DNA from: Lutraria lutraria
Taxonomy: Eukaryota > Mollusca > Bivalvia > Venerida > Mactridae
Length of the DNA stretch: 64,000 bases
Assembly: GCA_964023205.1 (NCBI GenBank)
Contig: OZ026838.1
Span: forward strand, 32,267,843 to 32,331,842
Direction: 5' to 3'
In this document: positions 39,101 to 54,100 of the stretch, piece by piece
How the letters are laid out: every line of letters starts with the position of its first letter
How positions within the stretch are numbered: position 1 is the first letter of the stretch
Notes under the pieces: model-generated
Databases searched by the model: none
Told to the model about the DNA's origin: nothing
Seen by the model: the letters and a program-made list of their open reading frames with translations, nothing else
Made by a program: the position numbers and the translations under genes

Positions 39101-42100
39101 ATCAAAAGGATGCAATTATCAACCTATAAATTTTTTCAAATATTCATGCAAACAGTAATTATAAAACATCCAATGCCACTATCACATGAGGGATAACCCC
39201 ATATCAGAAAGTATGAATGACAAGGGCGGTAACTCTGTTCATAATCACAATACAGTTAGAATTTAAAGCTCACTTTTAGATATATCTATAACCCAATCTC
39301 CAGTATGTAGAATACAGGCAGGTCAGACATACAACACATTCCTGTATTTGTGTCATGTTTCTTTGAAATCACAGGAATCTTTTAAAGTTACAGCCAAAAA
39401 CACACAGTTATTTACATCAACAAAGGTATGTTACTCATTGTGGAAAGGTAATTATGTGATTTCAGAAGATCCTATAAATACTATAAAATTGTAACTCTCC
39501 ATGAGCAAAACATAAGATTTAATCATTTTGTACAATATTTGGAGATACCATCCATAAACAAGCAAATAATATCAAACTTCATTTGTCTCAAAAAGTAATC
39601 AGGCAAAAAAGCATTATGCTCATATTGAGTATTCAATGAGTTCACCAGCATTACCAAGGCCTTATTGCAAGAGTATTGTATCTTAGCATGTCACTATAAG
39701 TTGCAATATTCTTGCACTGACCTTAATATTATGCGCCATACTATACTTACAGTGAGTATCATTTCACTTCTGTTACGTCTGTACAACAATTGATGAGGTC
39801 TACCATCAGCAAACAATCCTTTCTTACCAACACCATCTATAATACAATCATTAATACACAATATAATATAATATAATCACTAATACACAATATAATACAA
39901 TCATTAATACACAATATAATATAATCATTAACACTATAACACAATCATTAATACACAATATAATATAATCATTAACAATATAACACAATCATTAATACAC
40001 AATATAATATAATCACTAATACACAATATAATACAATCATTGATACACAATATAATATAATCATTAACAATATAACACAATCATTAATACACAAAATAAT
40101 ATAATCACTAATACACAACATAATACAATCATTGATACACAATATAATATAATCATTAACAATATAACACAATCATTAATACACAATATAATATAATCAC
40201 TAACACACAATATAATACAATCATTGATACACAATATAATATAATCATTAACAATATAACACAATCATTAATACACAATATAACACAATCATTAATACAC
40301 AATATAATATAATCACTAACACACAATATAATACAATCATTGATACACAATATAATATAATCATTAACAATATAATACAATCATTAATACACAATATAAT
40401 ATAATCATTAACAATATAACACAATCATTAATACACAATATAACACAATCATTAATACACAATATAATATAATCACTAATACACAATATAATACAATCAT
40501 TAATACACAATATAATATAATCATTAACAATATAACACAATCATTAATACACAATATAATATAATCATTAACAATATAACACAATCATTAATACACAATA
40601 TAATATAATCACTAATACACAATATAATACAATCATTGATACACAATATAATATAATCATTAACAATATAACACAATCATTAATACACAATATAACACAA
40701 TCATTAATACACAATATAATATAATCACTAACACACAATATAATACAATCATTGATACACAATATAATATAATCATTAACAATATAACACAATCATTAAT
40801 ACACAATATAACACAATCATTAATACACAATATAATATAATCACTAACACACAATATAATACAATCATTGATACACAATATAATATAATCATTAACAATA
40901 TAATACAATCATTGATACACAATATAATATAATCATTAACAATATAACACAATCATTAATACACAATATAATATAATCACTAATACACAATATAACACAA
41001 TCATTAATACACAATATAATATAATCACTAATACACAATATAACACAATCATTAATACACAATATAATATAATCATTAACAATATAACACAATCATTAAT
41101 ACACAATGTAATATAATCATTAATACACAATATAACACAATCATTAATACACAATGTAATATAATCACTAATACACAATATAATATTATCATTAATATAT
41201 TATAATATATAATCATTAATACTTATAATGCAATCAGTAATACACAATATAATATAATAACTAGTACACAATATATCATTATTATAATTTTTAATACATA
41301 ATATAATAAGATTATCAGCACATTACTTGCAGACATTAATTTTACAATAAATTCCAAAAGATATAAAAATACTGGCATTTTATTTTTCATTACCATCTGG
41401 TGCTTAAACTCAAATATTTGAATGTAAAATTCAGGTTTTCATCATAAACACCAGAACTTTTTACAACAGAAAGACCCATGGAAAGGCAATCACAAAATGT
41501 GGAGACCACAACGAGTATAGTATAAAAGGTATGATGAGTTCAAGCGTTCATACATAATCTAGTAGACCAGAGTCTATGTTATCAAATGAGAAATCCAGTA
41601 CAGTACAACCTCTCTAGAGCGGCCCTCTCTTGAGCAAAACCTCTCAAGAACAACATAATTTTGCTACTCCCAAAGGGTGTTGCTATGGTGAGGTTGCACT
41701 GTAATACTTACGTATAGAGTAACCTTGATTTGTGTTCAGGTATATACCACGATGAGGGTCCAGGTATACAACAATAAAATCATGAGTCAAGTATCTGTAA
41801 TGTACATTAAACATTTTATGGTATCATGTATATATATGTTATAAATTTTATAAGGTATCAGATAATTGTATTTACCAATGGTTGATTGTTTAGCATATAA
41901 TACTCATTAGCATATAAGACTATGTTGCTATCTCCTACAAACAGGTTGTAACATTTTCTTGCCATACTATTTCACATGAAATTAATACTTTGTTCCACAC
42001 AAATATGGTATTGATGTGGTAGGGAATATGAAAACACATTCAGACAAAGATTCTCTGTTTGATTTTCAAGGACTTATAGCAAGAAAATGAATAACTGCCA

Positions 42101-45100
42101 CATTTTATAAACTTAAAAATCTATCACAGTGCAATGAAATTGAAACCAGTGCAGAAAATACTAACAGTGCAATGCTTATTTATATCTAACAAACATAATT
42201 TACGCAACAATAGCCTAATCTAAATATGAATTATGATGATGTTTAATTAAATTCTGATTAACAAAATGTAATGTATTCAAGTTTGTAGATGTACCAGAAA
42301 GTATTTAAAATGTTGGTTTATGGTAATCAATTAGATGCAGCATATTATTACAGAAGCTTATTGCTATTTCATGCTTGAGCTTTCTTGTCATGCTTTTAAG
42401 CCAAGTCTATGCCACATTTGTACAGCAGGATATAAGTACATATAATATCTATCAATTTACATAAATAACAAAAATTTAATGACAATTAAGTAGCATAAAT
42501 CATGAAACGTCCAAAATTTTTAACTTAATTCTTAACCAAGTGTAAATGATTTAGCTATTGTAATACAAAAATGATATTGAAAAAATATAAGACATATTAC
42601 ACACTTAACTCTTAAACCTTAAGTATAACATTGTATCTTGATAATTTTATAAAATACTAACTATAGGGATAAGGAAATATATTTCAACCATCTAATACCT
42701 GATTTTCTATGGTATCAATAATAAGCTCCTATGAAAAATATACCATACCCTTAAAAACATACACATCAAATGATGGGTCCGGTACCTCGATGAATAAGGA
42801 AATTATCATGTAGTATATGTACTGGTTTATATTGGACAATATTGTTGTAAGATAACACATACAATAAATTATCTTCCATTGAATGTATTGATGGATGGAT
42901 ATATAGGATACCAGGGAGCACACATAGTTTGGCCAATCATTGAAAAAAAAATTGAGCTCAGAAATTTCAGTATAAGCTTACAATAAAGAGGTAAAATGAT
43001 GCATTTTCATCTAAATAATTATATTGACATCAGTTCCTTAACATTATCTGTAAGCAATTGTTTTATCTTATGGATTTTGATATCACATCAACAGTCATGG
43101 TCATTTGGAAATCTGTCCAGTTTTAATGGTACAGGAATATCCAAGGTTAGACCTAGGTAGATCCACTGACCTTCATTCAGTAAGCCAGTTGGACAGCTTC
43201 ATCTCTTTGAACTTTGAGTCCAAGTGAGATTTGAACTCATAGTTTTGAGGGTTTGTGACTTCTAGTAAGAGACCTTAATCGATTGACCATGGAGGCCCCT
43301 TTGTAAGGGAGTACATGGCAAGTTGGAGATCGAAATTTGAGTTTTACCAGATCTGAGGTCACTTCTATATGTAGTATAAAAACATAGCTTTCAAACATGC
43401 ATGCTTCTTCTGGCTAGGGAAGTAATAAAACTATCAACCGCATGGGATGTAGAACTATGGGAGACTTAATTATATAAATCATGTACAAAAGGAATTATTC
43501 ACACTATAAAACAATTGTGAAATCATTGAATTTCAAACTTATAATGAAATACAAAATAAATTAAAATATCTAGACAGACAGTAGGTTTGTGTAAAAATTG
43601 CTGTCTGTACCTTCCCTTTTCAAACATAGCATTTACCAGTACAGACACGTCCTGGGTTCATGATTAGATTTTACCAAAGCAATCATTTAAGTTCATCTTT
43701 CAAATTAAATGAACTTGTAAAAACAATGTTTAAAACAATCCTTTAATCATTTCACCTCCATCAATGATATCACAACATGATTTCTAGCCCTTGTTCTATA
43801 ACATAATAATTATGTAGGTCTGCATGTGGAATAAAACATGGAACTACTTTTTTGTCAAGCCTCAAACCCTAGAAAAAATAGTTCCACATAATTTGGACAA
43901 GATCTGACAAAGACATAAATACAAAATCACGAATTCTTCAAAAAGTTCAGTTTTGTCACTTGCTTCCATTCAACACATTCTGTCTCAAAGCTATAATACT
44001 TGTAAGAGGGGTTGACAGTATTCAGAGATAGTTAGATAAAAGTAATCTGAAACCATATGAACACTAATCATCCAAATAAGCCTTTTAGAAAGTAAACATT
44101 TCAATCAACAATACCAATACAATATGACACTATATAAAACAGCCCAGGTATAAAAATTTACATACATGATTTCTTAATTCAAATCAGGTAAAAGCATTGT
44201 TATGAACAATCTGACCAAGCTACCTGGTCAGCTGAGAATATCACATACAAACTCGTATAGACATTATACACTTAGCAAATGGCCTTAGACAGCTATTTGG
44301 GTCACATAAATACCCTATTACATAGATCATCCATATACATGCAATGTAAAAACCAAAGAACTTAATATAGACTTCATGAAGTCTTCACTAAATGCTTAAT
44401 ACATTATGTACTTTGATTCGCAAACAGACAAAAACCCACTCTACCATATATAGGTATGTTTTAACATGGAAAGCTAGGGGGGGGGGGGGAATAATACACT
44501 TAATTCAAATGCAAAAATACAAATGCTTTCTGCCAGGCATAACCTTAGAAATAATCATAATAAATAAGATACGAAGACCACACAAATAATTATTTAAACG
44601 CACAAATTATTCGGCAATACAAAATGAGGTAATACATATATAGCTTTGTAGAGTAAGTAAAAAATGCTGATGTTAATAATGTCAATTTTTTCTGACGATA
44701 TCGCCATTGACAACGTACAAGATGCATGATAATTTCACAATTTAATACTTAAACACTGAATTTCTGTATATTGGGTTAATTTACAAAACTTCACAAATAA
44801 AAGCTAAATTGATCATGTACAAGTTAAATAATTCTTTGTTTAATAATTTTTTACCATTATATAACTATCTTTAAATTCAAATGTCAAAATCTCAGCATTT
44901 GGTCCAAAAATCAAACAGCTTCTTACAAAGGGAACAGCCAATGAAATGAGTTTTTGCAAATAATAACCCAGTCTACAGATAATAATTATTTGTCAGATCT
45001 AGTTTACATATTCTTACCGGTTCACACTTTAAAAGAACATAAACAAACAAGCATAGATAGAATTAAACATCTGAGATACACATAAATCATAGAAGTCAAG

Positions 45101-48100
45101 ATAGATATGGGGTTAATGCTAATATGGTATTCTAAATAAAAACTAACTGTATCATGTTAGTAATATATTCATTATTTCCCTATAATGACTCATGTATTCA
45201 TAAACAAACCAAACAATTTTACTGTTTAGTATTACATATCATTATTCATTAAAGGACAGTTTATTGATCAAAATCTCTGTCAAGAAAAGGGCAAGACAGA
45301 AAGAGGAACATAGAGAAACACAAATTTAAACATCTAAAAAGAAATAAACAAAAAACAACAAAAGTAATTAGAAAAGAAAGCCAAATTAAAATATTTGAAG
45401 CAATTTCAAAGCCTAAGCATGGAAGCATCTTTAAAGACATGTGAAAGTGACCATATAGTTCAAATAAGTGATAAATATAAATAAAATTAAAAAATGAGGA
45501 TATGGTCTGTTCAATGTGATGTACCGCATCAAAGATTTTGGTAAACATGATTGAGGGACAATACCAGAAACAGTGTTTGGTCAAACATAAAAATATGCTG
45601 GAAGAAATCAATTTGTAATTCGAAAAATAAACAAATTTTAATCATAAAAGCATACAAACCGAATTACAAAGAATTTTTCATATATCCTTCAGACAATTCG
45701 TCCAAAAACCTTTTTTTTATACACACTCTGTTATGTTTTAAAAATGCAATTTAATCTGTTAGCCACAGAAATGCTTCATTTTTAGATAGCTTACTGATCA
45801 AACAAATTAAACAATATTTTTTTTGTTACTAAGCATACCCTACTTAAGTAAAACAACAAAATATTCTTCTTTAAAGATGACATTAAAGGTAAACAAAAAT
45901 GAAGTACAATTCCAGAACAAACTTACACTAAAGGATGATACCAGACAGCCATGCAATAACTGGCTAACTGTTTAAGTCTTTCTATTTATTACTGATATAA
46001 ACTTTTAAATATTTCCTACAGAACATGCTGTATGAAAAATCAACAGATTAATGTAAAGTTCAGGAAGTATATTGGATAGAAAGTTTAATTAATAGATTAT
46101 AAGCACAATTAACAGATTAATGATTTCAACATACCTTTCGCTAAATATGAAAGCCAGTAACATGTTCTTGGTTACGCCTTTCTTCACCTTGAAGATAAGT
46201 TCCAGACGTTCACTATTGGTTTCCTCAGCGTCTTTCTCAGGTTTGTATTTGTACTGTAGGATAGATTGACCTTGAAAATATCCAGAGGATTCTGAAACAG
46301 AATAGAATAGAAAAATTGTTTGAGCATAACAGACCATATTCAAATAATTTTAACATAGTTTATGTATAATAAAATCACAATGCAAACTCCATACTTGACT
46401 TTTGACCTACTAGAGTGACCTTGACCATGGAGGTACAGACCTGGTTCTTGTGCGCTACACATCCACACTGTGTAATGCAGGTCAGCAATCATGTTAAGTG
46501 TTTTTGAAATCCATCAATAAACAACAATGTTACAGCCTTAACAAGAAATGTGACGCTACACAATTTTTTATGTGATTCCAATATAGCCCCAACGACAGAT
46601 AGTGGGGCTATAAATGGGATAGGTTAGGTTAGCAGAAACCAGGAACTACTTTAAGCCTTATCACACATACCAGTTTCACAAGTGGGTCCAGCATATTCAC
46701 TGGCAGAGCAATCACACGTAAACTGTCTATCTTGCCACTGTTCCTCACATAGACCGCCATTATGACAAGGTTTAGATTCACAACCATCCATACACACCGG
46801 AGATACAGCTACAATAAAAACAGTACACAATACATGTATAGCATTAAACACCTCACTGTCATATATAACAATACACAACATGCATGAATGGTATAAAACA
46901 CATCACTGTCATTTAACAGTACAAACATCTATGCTATGGTGATGCTGGTATTGAAAGATCGGCAAAGTATTGATATGTAATTTCTATTATCAAATTGAAT
47001 GTAGAGTGTAGTCATCATATTTTAAATAAGAATAGAGTTAATTCTCCTTTGAAGAAATAGCTTTTTTTGCAAGAAAAACTACATACAAAATCAAGCGACA
47101 AAAATTTTATATTCTGGTAATTATCATAGAATTTAAGAAAATTTATTAAATTTAGAGTAAAAAGTTTGTCAAACTCTATAAAATCTCTTAGTCTTCTGTG
47201 CATAAAATTTAAAATATATGAAATAAACACAAATTCATTCGTACTTGTAGTTTTCTTTGCTGTGTTATGTAACTCAAACACCTTTTCTCCAATCTTTAAG
47301 CCTCTTATACAACCATTTATTGTAGGATATTGAGACATATTCCGCGGTACCCCACCCACATACACATGTACAATAGGTGCTGATTCCTTAGATGGCCTGA
47401 GTGGTATCACCATTTCTTCTTCATCTGAAACAATCGAACAAAACACAAAATTAATTTTGTTTGAATTAAAGAGAGCATAAAATAAACATTCCTTATAGAA
47501 GTGGCTGCAGCTGTGTCCAGTGGTCAATGCACTGGACCTGTAAGCAGGCGACCAGGGTTCAAATCCTAGTTGCAGCAGAACATACCCTTGCATGAAAATT
47601 TGAAAAAAGTATTGTTCCTCCATATGTGGAAGAGTTGTCTGCTGCTTGTAAATCTGGATAAATATGTACAACAAGACCCCCGCAAGTGGCGCCAATGATT
47701 GTCTGTTCATCGCCTCAGTGTGATCTATTCACCATGTTGCTACCTCTTATAGTTTCTGAGTTATGAGCTACATTAAAGTTTTTGCACAGACGCAGATTAT
47801 GCAGTGATCACAATAGCTTGACTTTTAATTCGAAAACAGTCAAGCAATAAAACTATGTATCAGCCATACATCTGATTATGATAACAATACCAACAGTAGC
47901 AAAAAACCTGCTTGTATCAGACATTATATATTCATCAATGCAGATGTATGTCAATATCTAAGTACATGTATAAGTATTTCAATGTAAACACTTACTACAC
48001 TTAAATAATTATGTTACTGTAAAATATTTGTCTTTTTTTAATACTTATATTGGTACAAAGTTTTAAACAAATGAGAATTTTCTAAACATGCTGAAAGGCT

Positions 48101-51100
48101 TTGAAAGAAGATAATGAGAAAATTTAGAATGGTAGAAAAAACAACAGTAGTAAATATTCACCTGGGAATGGATCCTGTGAATAGATCTCTAAATCTATTT
48201 TCTTGTAGGAATTTCTAGCAGGCTCATCATCAACATTTACCATGACTTTAATGTAACCATCTAGATTATCTATAACAACCTGGTTCCAATTTCCATCATC
48301 CAAGTTACCTGGATAAAAAGTTAAGATTACAACAATAAGAAAATCTGTAAATTTGGACTTCCATTGATTAAGTCACATTGAAATCAAGTTTGTAGATACA
48401 TGTGGAAATGTCAGTGGCTCTTTCCAGGATTTTAACTGGGATCTACATACACTATTCAACTGGAAAAGTTGCAAAAGGTAGGTACCTAAGGTATGTTTGG
48501 AAATAGAATTAGTAAATACAAAATCACATCAACCTTCCTTCCTTAGTTAATTTGGTCACATAGCCATAACCATGGCCATTTTTTCTGGCCAAATGAATAA
48601 CTCAGCTGTGTATGATGGCCACAGTTCCCAACCTTAGTGGCTGTTATTCAAAGATTGTACTGTTTATCAAAGCCACTATTCATAGGTTTGTCTTTATATA
48701 GAGCAATAATTCACAGGTTATATTGTATACAGAATTATTTTGATAAACTTATTATAACTGAACTACGATTACAGTTTACACAAAACTCTTTATTGTAACA
48801 AGTATTACATGCAATCACAATACAAGGGAAGTATCATGTTAATTATTATTAAGTGTAGATGGGGAATTTAGGCCGTGATATGTTAAGACACCAATGGGTA
48901 TACTAGTATCCAAAGAGTGTCTGCTTTCCTGGGGAACAGACATGCATGTTTTTGTTAATAAATGATTTGATCAGGGAAGTCTTTTTCGGACAATATCATT
49001 ATTGACCAGCCATGGTCATATATACATACAGACATTGACCAGCCATGGTCATAGACATACAGACACTGACCAGCCATATGGTCATACAAACATCGACCAG
49101 CCCTGGTCACACAACATTGACCAGCCATGTCATACAAACATCGACCAGCCCTGGTAATACAAACATTTTTCAGCTAGGGTCATCTATTGGCCAGCCCTGG
49201 CCAAAAGACATACTGACCAGCCCTGGAAACCCTGAGCAGCCATGCTCGTACTGACATTGACCAGCCATGGTCAAACTGAGCAGCCATGCTCATGTTTCAA
49301 TATTATTTTGGATAGCCCTGCCTAGCTTTGACTTCCTGATCTGACCTATGTGCAACTACGGAATTACCTAAGCGACTGCTTGTTACGAGCAAAACCGAGT
49401 AGCAATATAACGTAAAATACCGAGGAAAGTGGATCCCCGAATTTAGAGTGAATTATTTGCCATGGACAGCCTTCCATGTTAATTTCGATTCTTTTCAAAT
49501 TAATATGCATGCCTATACCCCAAGACATCAAAATCACGACTTGAATTGAGTTATAGAGGCCTAACTAATCACATAAAACACAAAAACAACAGGCACTATT
49601 GTGTGATTTGCACAATTTGCAATGCTCTTACAGTTTAGCAACATTTCGAATGATATGATTACATGTACTAATTGTTGAAACAATATGGCAATAAGTGAAG
49701 TATAGTTATCATAATTACAATAATTTCACAATATCCATATGCATAATATTGTATGAATAGACATGTTATATCAACTGTGTTGAAAGACTGTAGCTTTCAA
49801 GTGAAAAACTGCAAGCGTGGTCAACTCGCCCAGGAAAAACCAGTTTTCTGGAAACCTGTGCCCATTTGTCATCGCATAAGGCGACTGTCGCACCACTGAA
49901 TGTTGGGCCTCATTCTTGCAGAATTAAACATTATGTTGATATTTCTACATACATCATTGCACCTAACTCAATATCTTAAATGTTGAAGTTTATATAACTC
50001 CTAAAGGTCAAATAAAGCATTGAATTTGAACTTGATGTCGTCAGTAAATAGAATTGCTAGCACTGATTTTTCAAATATCCAAAATCCACTTAATACACAG
50101 GTGTATTATCTCCATGCATTCTACCAGGCAAACTGGTTTTGTAATACATGTCCATAGGGACAAATGTAGTCTGCTATAAGTTGTAATGCAGAGTACTCAA
50201 AATAGTATGTCACACAAAGCAGAAGTGGAAGCACTAATGTCATTTTAACCCTTATACCAATAAACTTGTCTCAAATTGGGACTCTTCTTCAACTAGATGT
50301 AATGTTCTTCCTTAGGTCACTGTTCTTACGAGGTGTCTCAGACTATTGTATCATTAGCACATCTCTCCTTTTCCCGCACCATGTTTATAAATTTGCACTG
50401 TCCTAGTTGTATGGTCCTAGGTTTAGCACTAGTGTTCACCAAGATACAATCTAGCGTGTCACCGTCTTTTTCATATTGTCGATTTTGGGTTATTGTATGA
50501 ATACGTTATTATTGATGATGTCCCTCCAATAATGGTTAAGGTTGCTGCTGATCACCTCTTTGTTGCTTTCTTTGTTGTTTTGTTTGTATCCGCAATTCTT
50601 CATTTGGGCACTGAAATCATAAATCATACTTGGCAGCAATTTGGTGTCAATGTAGTATATATCATTTAACTTATATGGATCTGATACTATTACTATCTAA
50701 TCTGTTGTAAATCTTTGTTTTCAAGTAATTTAAGGTTTCGAAGTATTTGTTCCATTATTAACTTACGGTAACAACTTGTTCATAAGTGACAGATTTACCT
50801 ACTTATCTATTTACTTAAAAGTGTGTGATCATTATACATAATGTTCTAAATCCAATGATTTATACAAATACACTACATAAGTGTTTCCCTGGACATAACT
50901 TTTCCATGTAAACTAACTATAACCAAACAACTCTATATAACAAGGGTGTGGAGGGTGGGATTAGGTGTTTACAGTCTGACTTTCAAGTACAAAAAGACCG
51001 CATCACTCTCTGTCACGCATTATATAGCACGGACAATGGTCACTCGACTGTGACTTCCGACCGCTTTCGCCGATGAATCAAAACAAAGTTACAAAATAAC

Positions 51101-54100
51101 TTCAATGTATTTCTGATTAAATAATTGGTATTATTTTGATAAACTTATTATAACTGAACTACGATTACAGTTTACACAAAACTCTTTATTGTAACAAGTA
51201 TTACATGCAATCACAATACAAGGGAAGTATCATGTTAATTATTATTAAGTGTAGATGGGGAATTTAGGCCGTGATATGTTAAGACACCAATGGGTATACT
51301 AGTATCCAAAGAGTGTCTGCTTTCCTGGGGAACAGACATGCATGTTTTTGTTAATAAATGATTTGATCAGGGAAGTCTTTTTCGGACAATATCATTATTG
51401 ACCAGCCATGGTCATATATACATACAGACATTGACCAGCCATGGTCATAGACATACAGACACTGACCAGCCATATGGTCATACAAACATCGACCAGCCCT
51501 GGTCACACAACATTGACCAGCCATGTCATACAAACATCGACCAGCCCTGGTAATACAAACATTTTTCAGCTAGGGTCATCTATTGGCCAGCCCTGGCCAA
51601 AAGACATACTGACCAGCCCTGGAAACCCTGAGCAGCCATGCTCGTACTGACATTGACCAGCCATGGTCAAACTGAGCAGCCATGCTCATGTTTCAATATT
51701 ATTTTGGATAGCCCTGCCTAGCTTTGACTTCCTGATCTGACCTATGTGCAACTACGGGATTACCTAAGCGACTGCTTGTTACGAGCAAAACCGAGTAGCA
51801 ATATAACGTAAAATACCGAGGAAAGTGGATCCCCGAGTTTAGGGTGAATTATTTAGAAATTGCATGCATGTCTGTTCCCCATGAGAATTTTTCCGCCACT
51901 GAAAATGCCAAGCTTTTTCCCCCAAAAATTCTCCTTATTGACACGAGGAATTAAGTGAAGAAAAACTTTCTCCACCACCATTAATGGTGAAACCACTAAA
52001 CTAATACACTAGTATCAAACGAGTTAACAATGATTATGTTGTGTTCTTTAGGTTATCTATATTTAAAGCAAGGTTTATTCGGTTTTTCAATCGTTTTGTT
52101 ATAAATTACTTATAATACCAAATGTAGGCCCCTTAGCTATGCCCTTATCTGACCAATGGATGCCCTCTTGTCTGAAATAATTTATCTTCTTTAAGGGGTT
52201 TAGGTGAAAGTTTGGTCAAATTTGTTTGTCTGAAGTTTGTGTAATTATTATTTAATTTTATTTATAATTTATCTATTATGATCATTATTCTTTTTTATTT
52301 ATTTTCTCTTATTCACCATATTTAAGTCTTGATAGACAGTTATATACATTCATGAGTTGCATGGAGTATCTTGTTAACTCTAAGTTGCCCGGAGTATAAT
52401 AAGGTATATGCTGCTGTACAAGGGTACCTAAATGAATTATGACCCAAGTTAATCCTTGTGACATTCTCTTTGTTCTGGGAGCTCTTTTGGTCAGATACAT
52501 AATTCTAAATAGTTCCTTTATAATATGTGATTAACCATATCACATGTTCTTTATGTTTAGCTGTATATTGCTACTCAGAACATTTGGTTGAATGTTAACG
52601 TGCTTTCAGATGTATTTTTTGTTATTAAATGCTAGTTAGTGGGATAGAATGCTTTCGCATTTGGTGTGAATATATTTCAAACCCTTTCTGGTATTGAAGC
52701 TAGCTAGTATCCTAGACCTCATCATCTGAAACAGAGATAAGGCATCATCAATTGAGTTTAATACCCCAGGTAGGTGATTTATATGGGAGGGGTATTTTAA
52801 TGCATTTCATAGTCAATGCTTGTATACAATTGACATTTTGACAAGGGGATATTCATTGTCAAATTTAAAACAACTTACAATTTTGTCATAGGTCTTGAAT
52901 AATACAGATTGCTTCATCTGAGCTTATGTGTCATACTGAATGTAGATTTGGGTCTGTATCATCATTGTTGACTGACCTTTTAGATATGATGTGATGCATT
53001 AATCCGAATTGATAGGCTCATTTTTTAGAATAGCTTATAGGAGTTATATAGTGTACTGTTTTATTTATTTAATGATAATATTATTTCATTAGTTTATTAT
53101 TATTTTCATTTCCTTAAATGGTGTTTGTAAATGGTCATGTCCTTCTACATGTTACTATTTATTCATTTTTGTTTTACTGTCTCTGGGTTTTGTATTGCTG
53201 AATTTGGCTTATTTATAAATTTCCAATATCAATTTTTTAAATTAAATCTATTTAAATGTTGGGGTTGTCATAATTCTTTTCTTTTCTATTAATTGTCTTT
53301 GGCAGAACTTCTGCCCCTTCCAACAAACTTCCTGAATATCTTTGGCGCAACAATTATTAAGCCTCAAAGTCTGTCATTTCCTTTTGGTTTGCCCATTGGG
53401 ATATCGACATTTTGTTATGCAAGTACTCATGTGGACCTTTAAGTATTGACAATTTAATAGGACAAGCCTGAAAACTATTTCATATTGCAAATTTTACTAT
53501 CATCCTTAATCACAACTCAATTAATTTAGTTTGGTAATAATAACTAGGATACTATATTACTCAGAGGTCTTAGGGGATTATTAGATTAAACTTGTTAACA
53601 TTGAGATACTGTAATTGTTATATAGTGCCCAGCTCCCCAGTGAGCTAGCTTAATAGTTTTAACATAAATTGTAGTTCTATGTTATCCATGAAAAGTTTTA
53701 TCTTTTAAAACAGTCACAACTTACATTAATATATTCATATTCAATAATGAAATGTCACATGCTTTATCGCAATTAGATAAATTGATGCATGAGATTAAAA
53801 CACAATTAAATATTGTGCCAGTTCTGTTGACCCCAGCCAGTGCCCCCACTCATTTCTAATCTAACTTTGTTCAAAATGTGGGAGTAGAAAATATTTAAGG
53901 GTCGCCTATCAGCATAAACGGAGGAAAAATACATCAAATAGTCCAAAATTAACTTTTTATTACTTTTACAATAAGTACCTCGCTGCTTTAAGCCTCCTTC
54001 CAAGTAAAACCGAACTGTTTTAACGTTGAACGCAAGAATTTCAGACGATGCATAAAACGTGTGTGATAAACCAAGGTCAACGCCGACTGGTTTTCCTATA

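Noticed and set aside
39972..41178. Seven minus-strand ORFs rich in Ile, Leu, Cys and Tyr
   Set aside because: All lie in the AT-rich tandem array and repeat the same peptide; chance reading of a satellite.
44476..44488. Run of about 13 G as a possible G-quadruplex
   Set aside because: A single homopolymer run without the other G tracts needed; likely a slippage tract.
47015..47710. 231-codon minus-strand ORF
   Set aside because: It combines exon N15 with intron and SINE family 1 sequence; only 47245-47424 has splice signals and LamG similarity.
49045..49254. 69-codon ORF in A1, repeated in A2 at 51441
   Set aside because: It runs through the short-hairpin array and its peptide simply repeats the array units.
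48734..51854. LTR retrotransposon with A1 and A2 as long terminal repeats
   Set aside because: A lacks TG...CA ends, no primer-binding site or polyprotein lies between, and the model leaves B1/B2 unexplained.
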